Positions 39,040 to 48,600 of a DNA stretch of 64,000 nucleotides are shown here, in pieces (position 1 is the first letter of the stretch; each line of letters opens with the position of its first letter). The stretch comes from Petrosia ficiformis (taxonomy: Eukaryota; Porifera; Demospongiae; Haplosclerida; Petrosiidae): the NCBI GenBank assembly GCA_947044365.1, contig OX345648.1:3476096-3540095 (forward strand). The letters run 5' to 3'. The translations under genes and the position numbers were made by a program. The notes below the pieces were generated by a model, which worked only from the letters and a program-made list of their open reading frames with translations, was not told the origin of the DNA and made no database searches.

Positions 39040-39610
39040 TACTGATTGCGAGGTGTGGCTCAGCATCTCATTAAAATCAAAACCTTCGTTGCAACTGAAT
39101 ACAGGCAATTTGCAACTTTCTCCAACTTCTGGAGCAATCTAACACTCACCACAACCTTGCTTACCAATTACAGCAAGCACAGCATCCACTCAAGTCTGCA
39201 CGCGAACGCTATTTGTCACTTATTCTCCCAACATCCCTTTCTCTCTCGCTAGAACTAACTAGAACCAAGTCTATACATCACATAAACATCAACATAAACA
39301 TCAACATAACGTTCTACTCTCCTCTCCTTTCACTTTTTTTTTTTAATTAAGTACCCTAAGCTAACTTCAAAGTAACATCAAAGGGCGGACACTTGAATCA
39401 AAGCACCGCTAGACCACATCCAACAAGGTGTGGGCGTTTTGAACAATAGAATGCCGACATGCCGCCACCACATTGGTATACTCTGGTAATCTACAGTAAT
39501 TTGGGGTGTGGTACATCCAAGACCCAGCCATTGCAGTGAAATTTAGTAATGTAATAAGTAGGTGTGGTACTTCCTATCTGACAGGATGTTGTAAAATTAC
39601 AACATGCTAT
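39040..39610 (+). repeat. Dispersed repeat, inverted partner of 44938-45450
   Basis: Collinear in reverse complement with 44938-45450: matches include AGGTGTGGCTCAGCATC, the TACCCTAAGCTAACTTC block and GACAGGATGTTGTAAAATTA. A short fragment of the same end is also at 38805-38845. It is non-coding. Confidence 0.75.
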
Positions 39611-39727
39611 GGGGAAATTCCCGGGGAAAGTCCATGGGAAAGTCCGTATAACCGTATTGGAAACACGCACAAGCCACAAGAGTTACTTGGAAAGTTGGAA
39701 GTTGAAGGTTATATATCAAGTAGAAAA

Positions 39728-39874
39728 ATGGAACTGCAGAAGTTGGTAATTTGGCTAATGTATTTACTGTTTCTCATCAGTATTTTGATGTCAAGTCTTG
39801 GTGTAACAATGGCTGATGCCTGCTGTGACTATCGATGCAACCCAAAACGATCTTGCTCTTGCTGTTATGCCTGA
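39728..39874 (+). CDS. Small secreted cysteine-rich peptide, 48 aa (candidate)
   Basis: ATG at 39728 in a good context (AAAAATGG); TGA at 39872-39874. Residues 1-29 form a textbook signal peptide: a charged start, a hydrophobic core (LVIWLMYLLFLISILMSSLG), then a likely cleavage after an Ala near residue 29. The predicted mature part is only about 19 residues with six cysteines spaced CC-x3-C-x5-C-x-CC. This is the same framework as M-superfamily conotoxins and unlike known sponge knottins. An AATAAA overlaps the stop codon. The frame is open upstream to 39506, but that part is transposon repeat sequence. There is no propeptide, which differs from conopeptide precursors, so any likeness would be convergence. 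Function (defence, signalling or antimicrobial) is unknown. It could be a chance ORF. Confidence 0.5.
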   Translation: MELQKLVIWLMYLLFLISILMSSLGVTMADACCDYRCNPKRSCSCCYA

Positions 39875-40494
39875 ATAAAGTGTGATCAGAATAACTGTGA
39901 CTTCCAGATTATGTAATTGTATCTTAACTTCATTTTAATTTACAATCATTATAATAATCATTGTATCAATTCTTTGTGTTTCATGTATATACATATTCTT
40001 ACTCAAATCTAAAATTTATTTTCGATGAAGGAAGAGTCTGAAGATACTGACTTTCTTTGTTAATAACATAACAATACACGAAGCTCAAAGAAATGTCAGA
40101 AATGACTACAAACTCTTCTACAAGAATCAGAGAGCACGGTAGTACTGTCTATGTGTACGTGTAGGGATGATACGGAAAAAATGGTTGGCCATACATTTCT
40201 CTTGCAAGTGATGAGCTGAAATCTCTGCTAAAATTATAAAGACAATTCCTAATATACACGTACCTTTGATAGCTAACAACATCTTCAAGACAGCTGGAGA
40301 TCCTCTTTATGGTAGAAAACCGGCAAGTAGCAAAACTGGCAAAATCTTCATAATTAACAGGAGTCCATGATGGAGAGTAGTAAGAAATATTATTATTACT
40401 AGCAAGTTTTTTTGTTGTAAAAAGTCATTAATTTTCTCATTCCCACCAAATATCACTGGTCCAAACTCTATCAAAGACATTTATCATTGGCCTA

Positions 40495-41180
40495 CAGTGG
40501 CGTAGCCGGGGGGCATTTGCCCCCCCCCTTTTTTTCTGAAACGTGAGAGTTGTCACTTGTAAATTATAAAATTGCGCTATATTTCACTCCTTACGGTAAT
40601 TCCTGCACTGAAAGATGATGTTTAGTAGTCTTTTAACTTGGAAACATTGTAGAGAGGCTAACTATAAAGCTCTTTCCTACGTCAGTAACAAAACTTTCCA
40701 AAAATTCGAGCGAGCATAACTTTTGAGCAGCCGCACCCATGCAATGTTTCTGCAACATTGCATGGGTGTGGCTGCTCTAATTTGACCAAGCGAATCAAAA
40801 CAGCCCTTAGGTCTACTATGAGCACTGAACGTCTCTCTAGTCTAGCGCTGCTTCACATGCACCAAGACATTCCAGTCAACATTGAAGAAGTCATTGATGA
40901 GTTCTCTAGATATCATCCTAGGCGTTTTCAATTGTGCAACCCTGGCACTAGCCACTAGTTATACCATAGATGAACTTTGATATACTTTCATTGTTTACAC
41001 TACTGAACTTTATTACTTGTTCCTGCATGCTTTTCTTTGATCAGGTGATAAGCATTATAATAACCCATCACACACGTAGTTTAATTAGTGGGCGTGGCTT
41101 CCGGCGCCAAAAAATTTCCCGCGCTTCGCGCGCATATTATTCTACTTTGCCCCCACTTCTCTAAAATCCTCGTTACGCCC
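40495..41180 (+). mobile_element. Non-autonomous hAT element keeping the transposase C-terminus
   Basis: Ends CAGTGGCGTAGCCGGGGGGC and (inverted) CAGGGGCGTAACG. The possible 8-bp target duplication TTGGCCTA / CTGGCCTA has one mismatch. The interior retains the hAT C-terminal dimerisation segment, plus strand about 40758-40958: STMSTERLSSLALLHMH then IPVNIEEVIDEF. The rest of the transposase is gone. It shares its ends with the inner element at 48451-49177. Confidence 0.75.
40758..40958 (+). pseudogene. hAT transposase C-terminal dimerisation remnant
   Basis: A 66-codon open stretch matching the C-terminal dimer module of ZMYM1-like hAT transposases (RLSSLALLHMHQDIP, then RYHPRRFQL). It lacks the DDE catalytic region and the N-terminal zinc finger. 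It lies within the 40495-41180 element. Confidence 0.75.
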
Positions 41181-41390
41181 CTGGCCTATATATAATAATG
41201 GCAGATCATGGCACATGCATTTCACGCAAGATATTCCCGCTGCCGGCAAACTTTGATTTGCAGAGTTTGTTGACCACCTACCGGAAAGTCACATATAATT
41301 GTGGGTGTGTCACGTGAAGGTTTGTAGGTGTGGCTTTGTCGCCAGAGTCAGTTGATCCCAAAATGTGTTATCATGATGATTGTTAATTAA

Positions 41391-41880
41391 AAACAAGTGT
41401 ATATAGAGAAAAAAAAACATCCCTATGATTGCTTTACAAATTTAAGTGGAGACAAAAGTATCCCTATGACTGCTTTGTGGTGTCCAGCACTCAGTAATCA
41501 TGGCTGAATTATCATGCCTAAAACACATCAGCTTATTATAGTTATTATTTTGATTATCTACTCTCCTGACCTTTCAAAGGACCTTGTAGAACTTTAGGAA
41601 TATATTTCAGGCAGAATAGCTAGCTACTAGTTCCAGTTTCTACGTAAGCTACTTAGCTACAGGCAGCTTTCTTTCTGTTGGTCTGTAGACTCGTGTAGAG
41701 CTCGAGCGCGCGTTCTTTTACGCGCCACACCCATTAATTGACCGAGCCCCCGGGAATGACGCAACTTCCTTAACTACGCATACTCACGCAAGTGGACACA
41801 AGAATATATATATATATAATTATAATTATATAGTTCGAACCCGTGGGAAAGCAATCATAGGGATGGCCCTACGGGCCATA
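41391..41880 (+). mobile_element. MITE family B, full-length copy
   Basis: Same ends, subterminal inverted repeats, GAGCCCCCGGGAATGACGCA block and TA tract as the copy at 17050-17486, with few differences. It has no ORF. Confidence 0.8.
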
Positions 41881-41883
41881 AAA

Positions 41884-43051
41884 AGTGAAGGGTGGCTATT
41901 ATTTAAATTAATAGCTACTGCTTATACACACCTGACCTATGGACCACATTCAGACTGAGTTCCCTGGGATGGCATAGCTTACACTTTCTAGAATGTCATA
42001 TCGTCTGATATTTAGTCTAACTTCACGTCTAAAACCAGATTGCATATCAGAATTACAATTCCTCAGTTCTGTCCAAAAAAATCTTTGTTTATCATGAAAG
42101 TTTTCAGCACCACTTGTAGATATAAGTGAATGAATATAGATACAATTATAAAACCACTTCTGAATTATGTGACTTGATATCTATGTCTATATGAGGTCAC
42201 ATAATTCACTCAAAACTCATTAATCATTTCTTTCTGATCGAATTGTTTGGTACTGTTTCTTAACGGAAATGCATTTGAAGCCAATAGAAAGTACTTACAC
42301 AGAGTATTTTAAATTTGAGAGGCTACTATAGAGCTTTGTAGTTAATAATTGTCTATGTTAATTGGTTCATTTTGCATTTGTTCACCTCATTCCAGTTAGT
42401 GATACATTACATTCGGTTTCTCCATTTGTGTGTGTGAATCTAAAGTCCCTACCCCTGAGGCACGTTCTACTGCCTCTGGGGTGAGGCACTTTCAAACTTG
42501 ACATTAGGCCTAGGGCGTCTGCATGATCAAGGCCAAAATGTTGACTATATGAGCACTGCCAGTCGAACCGCAACCGTACTCGTAGACTGAATTTTGGTTG
42601 CAGCGGAAAGTAGGCGTTTCATACAAAATGGACGAATTCTAGCAGTTATTACCTCATGGAGTAAAAACGCTTTTGTAACGGTGTTAGCGCATAAAGAAGG
42701 CTTTGTTAGTTGCTAAAACGTAGCTGTTGTATGTTAAAGAAACGTCTGGTGAGTTTTAAAAAGTTTATTAAATTTTTATTGAAATGGTGTTGTATGAAAT
42801 AGTCGGCAGAAATACAGAACAGGTTTTTTAAGAATCACACTTTATATTTTTATGACATAAAGACAGAGCGAACACAATTTCTTTTATACATTTAGGATGC
42901 ACTAACATATGTTTCATGTAAATAGCCAAAAATTATTTGATTTACTGTCATGCCATGGAATTCTATTCACTGATAGTAAATTGTATTATAGATTTGCAAT
43001 GATAACTTGATAATTGAATGATTTGATCTTCTAAATAAATTTGTTTGATAC
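41884..43051. other. Intergenic, no gene seen
   Basis: Downstream side of the minus-strand cysteine-rich gene. It contains no supported exon, RNA gene or clear repeat end. A moderately GC-richer patch at 42420-42600 shows no recognisable coding. Confidence 0.4.
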
Positions 43052-44235
43052 TTATATAATGGTACTCTCAACTGTAAATAGGTTAAATGTGTCTGTATCA
43101 GTTATTACTTCTGTTTCCAGGCCATAATCTGACTCATCTGCTTCATCTTCATTGCCGGATTGTACAGAGCTGCAACTGCTCTCGGTATCAAAATCGCTTT
43201 CTATTTCAACTTGTTGGATTGGTAAGTTCAAACATCCTTGACATTCACATCCTGGTCCACAATAATTACTCTTCTTGCATCCACATCTATTTCCACATTT
43301 ATTTTTACATTTGTATCCTTTCATCAATGATGTGATGTTTTCTACCATGGACTGTACATCTGGGTCTTCCCAGTCAATGGAGTATACTCCCTCTAATGAC
43401 ATTGTCCATCCACATCTTTCTGGTGGTGGAAGATCAACGTAAACATCTGGAAAATGTGACTGTCTCCATAGCGATGCTGTCCAACATGATCGCAACCAAT
43501 GTCGCCATAAAGATGTATGTGATGGTACACGTTGCTCCTCTGTCATAATGCGATCAGCTACAATACTTCTAATTCTTTCTATCCACTTTTTGTGTCTCTC
43601 ATTTGGTGATAGAGATGCCATTATATGACTGAATTGGTGTTTTGTGTCCATCGATTGATATAAATGAAGGTAAATGCTTTATAAAACAGACAGTCCCCAT
43701 TATCCTAATGAATAACAAAAATCCATTTGATCTGTTATGTACTTCAGTCTCATGTGATGACCCATCCATACCTGAACCACATATAAAACGTGCATGTTGG
43801 AAAAAATAGTGAAATGAAATGGCCATGTTTCGGTTTAGCACCACAGGAAGCACTGTGTGTTACTGGATATAGCTGTCTATGCATTGCCCTATAATGCTTT
43901 GAACATACTAGTATTTGAGCATTATGTATACAGCTTATTTCATCTACTTTCTGAATTAAATCCAGTGATTCAAAAGATGGCTTAATCAGTTTTGCATCCT
44001 TACTTGTAATATCACAGTCTATGTAAGCACATTTATTTGTTGGTGTATTTTGTGTACATGCAACTTTCCACTTTGATGTTTTACTATATTTTTTTGCTTC
44101 CAGATAATCTTTCTTACATATATTACTGTCAGATGGTATTTGTATAGCACAATGTTTATTTGCAAAGGCTTTCTCTGGGTCTTTCCAGTTACTATATTTA
44201 GTCATATATTGTGCTTTTGCCCACACAGGAAACAT
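43052..44235 (-). CDS. Cysteine-rich transposon-type gene (two ORFs, incomplete)
   Basis: The upstream ORF (44235-43750) has a C/H-rich module, CSKHYRAMHRQLYPVTHSAS then CGAKPKHGHF, resembling zinc modules in uncharacterised sponge and cnidarian transposon proteins. The downstream ORF (43651-43052, 199 aa) carries LPPPERCGWTMSLEGVY and then a CXC-like cluster CKNKCGNRCGCKKSNYC, and ends in an acidic tail. This order matches C-terminal regions of repetitive invertebrate proteins often linked to mobile elements. A GTATGG donor near 43778 suggests an intron joins the two parts, but the join could not be settled. No catalytic domain is visible, so this is a fragment or a non-enzymatic accessory ORF. 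The remaining 5' part is not seen. Confidence 0.5.
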
Positions 44236-44774
44236 AACTTGCCTAGTATATCTGAGAGAGATCTGTGTTGGAACTTTGCCTCAAACTGGTAGAGATTGAT
44301 GACATACATGTTAATCCTATAGAAGCATAATTATTATTATTTCTTCTTTTATTATTCTTATTATTATTGCATAATTAATTAGTTGATATACAAACATAAC
44401 TAGTTTCCTTATGCTTGCTAGAACAAAAATGATTCAGTATCTACTTGTAGCTTAGCCTGTGCTCTTTCAAATTGTGACTATTTCAGTGCTGAAAAAATGA
44501 TGCCATGCAATTCTGCCAATAACTTCGACGATAACCCAAAATCTGCTTTGCTAGCCGACGCACATCAGAAGACACGTGTAACAACACGTGTTTTATACCA
44601 TTTTGTAGCCCCTTTTATGTGGCTAGTTGTGGTCTGGAAATTGCCAAAAATACGCTTACTACACTCGCCGCAGCCAACACCATCGTTGGACCTTTTGCAT
44701 ATGCGTGGGTGGGGCTCGTAAAGATAATTCGGTATGCGTCCGACTGACTCATGCGCTATATCCCTTTCAGTTTT

Positions 44775-44937
44775 TTAAAGGGAGGCTACCATGCAAAATT
44801 ATTAAAAAAATTTTTTACATTGAAAATTGTTGTTTGGTTGTATAAAGAGTAAAAATATTTTTACTCTTTATACAACCAAACAACAATTTTCAATGTAAAA
44901 AATTTTTTTATCATTTTGCATGGTAGCCTCCCTTTAA
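44775..44937. mobile_element. Near-perfect 160-bp foldback palindrome with TTAA ends
   Basis: Arms run from TTAAAGGGAGGCTACCATGC to its inverse GCATGGTAGCCTCCCTTTAA, centred on AAAAATATTTTT at 44856. Only one or two small differences separate the arms. Both ends carry TTAA. The near-identity of the arms points to recent origin or ongoing arm correction. Confidence 0.9.
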
Positions 44938-45450
44938 TGTTGTAATTTTACAACATCCTGTCAGAGAGGAAGTGTATCCAACTTAATAGAATACTGAATT
45001 CAAACTGCAATTCACGGGATCTTGGATGTGCCACGCCCCAAATTACTGTAGATTACGAGAGTATGCCAATGTAGTGGCGGTATGTTGGCATTCTATTGTC
45101 AAAAACGCCCGCGCTTTGTTGATGTGGTCGGGCGGTGCTTTGATTCAAGTATCCGCCCTTTGATGTTACTTTGAAGTTAGCTTAGGGTACTTAAAAAAAT
45201 AAAAAGTAAAAGGAGATCAGAATGTGATGTTGATGTATGTGTGATGTATAGACTTGCTTTCTAGCTGGTTCTAGTGAGAGAAAAAGGGATGTTGGGAGAA
45301 TAAGTGAAAAATACCGTTCGCTTGCAGACTTGAGTGGATGCTGTGCTTGCAGTAATTGGTAAGCAAGGTTGAGTGAGTGTTAGATTGCTCCAGGAGGTCC
45401 AGAAAGTTGTAAAGAAGCTGCATTTGTGATGCTGAGCCACACCTCACACA
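44938..45450 (-). repeat. Dispersed repeat, inverted partner of 39040-39610
   Basis: Reverse-complement copy, with GAAGTTAGCTTAGGGTAC and GATGCTGAGCCACACCT. With its partner it brackets 5.3 kb containing the small secreted peptide ORF, a hAT derivative and a cysteine-rich transposon-type gene. Confidence 0.75.
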
Positions 45451-45651
45451 TTATATGCTTGATCAAGGTGGGTGTGGTTATAATAATTTCGAATATGCAA
45501 AACTGGCAGCCACGCCTTATTAGTCTCTATAGCAACGGAGGGTGTGGCAATAGCATCTGTGGGGTGATGGAGATCGTACGATTTGCACAGTTGTATGATA
45601 AAAGATCTAAGACGACTAAGATTGGAGTAATTCCAAATCAGCAACAACAGG

Positions 45652-48600
45652 ATGGCGTCTGTGGTCGTTCACTTATTAGTTGGAATCTTCTTCTGGCCTT
45701 TTGCTGTTCCCTTTGGAGCCCTACTTGGTTTGTTGTACAGTTTCTATCCAATCAGTTTGGTTAATGCATTTATAAGGTACAAGACATTATTATGTTTATG
45801 ATTATGATGATATAATTTATAATTTTATAGTTATAATTATATATATATATATAATAATTGTGGATGTATGTACTTAGCCGATCATTTGTAATATTTTTAT
45901 ATATCAATGCTGGTACTGAAACAAGTGTAGATTCCATTTACTATTATAAGCTATCCTTTAGCTTAATGTATTGTACAAATTGATTACTATGGTATCAGTG
46001 CTCAAAATAGGTTGTGAAAGTCCTCAGTAGAAACATCTGGACAAAACAATATTTGACCAGCAAGTTGTGAATTTTGTCCAGAAAACCAGCACTGTACCCA
46101 TTTAGGGCTTATGAGATACAGAAGTAACCCATTAGGCGATGACTGCTCTTGACTAATAATTACCTCACTATGAGGTTACTATTATTCTTATAACTAATCA
46201 GACAATTTGTCCAGTTAAATGCAATTTTGTCTGGGTAGTACTCAGTGTTGGAAAAGGGGCCAAGTTTGGAGCAAAGACGTCAATGTTGGAAATGGGAAGA
46301 ATTTTGAAAAACAAGCTCAGTGCTCTAAGTGTTATGCTTACAAATGTACTGGCCATGGGTTTTTGTTGCAGTTCCTTCTTTCTTATTGTTGGGTTTAAGC
46401 GCAAGAGTTTATTACTCTGATATTACTATATATGTTACATGTCTGTACTTTAGATTTGGAGGATACATAGCAGTTCCGGGTTTTACTACTAACAGTGTTG
46501 AAGTAAATGGAATTGAATTCAGCTACATGGACAGAAATCCTAAGCCTGATAATAAGCAACCAACTGTTGTGTTTGTTCATGGAATGAGCAGCCAGAAATT
46601 GAGTTGGGCCCCAGTCATCAGATCATTACCTAAATCATGGAGGATCATAGCTATTGATTTGCCAGGACATGGAAAATCAAGCTTTGATTTCAACAAGAAA
46701 TATGATGCAGAAGGGATGTGTGCTCTATTTCATGGAGTGAGTGTGCTTATATTATACTTGTATTTGATTACCTTACGAACTATTGTTTACAACATTGTGT
46801 GTAATAATTACATAAATTATCACATTAACCCCTTTAATAATACCAAATTGGATATAAATTATACATAATTATATATCTAAAATTTGCTTAAATTTGTACC
46901 AAAAAAAATGGTAATCTTGAGAACATGAAATTATGGAATTTAATCTAATTACAAAATTGAAAGTACAAAATAATTATTGCAATAACCCAATATATTGGAA
47001 TACTTTAAAGTGCAATACGCACTATTGTAGTATGAACATATTGTTACAGCTCTACTCTCTACCTTAATTTTCATCACGTGTTTGCATGAGTCTTGCATGA
47101 CTAACAAGATAATAATTTATGTAAAATATAGTTATTGTTACAAACACTCCTTGATAAAAACTAACACAAAATACAAATTCTACAACGTCTGAAGGGGAAG
47201 GAAATGTTGTACGAGTAATAAGGATTCTAAAGTGCTTTGCTTGACAAATTAAATGTTATAGTTATAAAATATTATAAACAAATGTTTAATGTTTTGACGC
47301 CCAAATCAACATAAACACATACATTTGGCACTTGTCATTTTCAGTGGTACATCTACACATCTAATTCTCAAATATGTACATGTGGTTATTTAATGATTAT
47401 GTGTAAATATATGATATCTAAATCCTATAGAAGAGAGGTATTATTCATCAACACCTTAATTTATAGGTTACTGTGCAAATATGTGACTTTTATCTTTCTG
47501 TTGTAGCTCTTCCAGACATTGAAACTCAGGAAATTTCATTTGGTTGGTGAGTCAATCGGAGCTATTTTCTCTGCCCAGTATGCATATGCTCATCAGGACA
47601 TGTTGGCATCTGTCACTTTCCTTTGTCCTCCAGGTAATCATCAATGACTTATTAAACTATGATGTGGTGTATTAAAGGTACATACAGTACTATTTCATGT
47701 GAAATGCATGTATTATACCTGTGTTCGTACAAGCAGTCTGTCAAGCTTGATTCACTGTGGCCTCAATATGGCAGAGAAAAAGAGACTGGATTCAACTGTT
47801 TGTGCATGCACTATTTAAATTTTAAATTTCTTAGATTTCCAAGGCAACTGTGGAACTATCGTAATTAAAAATAGCTGATATAATCAATATGGCTAGTTTC
47901 AATCCAGCTATCTCTGTTCTATACACCACCTTGGATATCCTGATCTCATTTCAAACTAGGGGTGGGCGGTATTGGCTAATACCGTATCACGGTATTTTGA
48001 AATAGAATATCGCAATACAACTAAATACCGACTAACCACGTGTTTCTACAATTGGTCACACCCACGAGCATTTTTAGTCAACAAACGATGCCTGAAACGC
48101 CACAAAACAACGCGTTCAGACTTCTACAATACTAGATCTATATATAAAACATACATTTTTGACATAATATAGTATAAGCTCAACAAGAAGTCACTTATAT
48201 AAATTGACATGTGCTACCAAAATAAAAGTAACACTCCTCACCACACAAATTTAGCATCTCCTGTTGAAGAATAGATGTCTAGCACTCTTTTCTAACTCAA
48301 TCGCTACTTACAAAAGCCTAACAAACACTGCTAAAGCACTATTTCATCTGGCCATGTGCTTGAAATTATGGGCATGGCACGTTAATTATTTAGTTAATCG
48401 TATATTTCGATATTTTGGTATGCAAAATTTTGCAATACTGTACCGCAGTAAGTGACGTAGCTACACCAGGGCCTGTACGGGCCTGTGCCCTGGTAGTTTT
48501 TCCCGACATCCGCCATGTTTTATTAATAATAATTATTATTCATTATCGCGTTTATTTATATTAATGTTTGATTAATAGTGTACATAATCAATTTATCATT

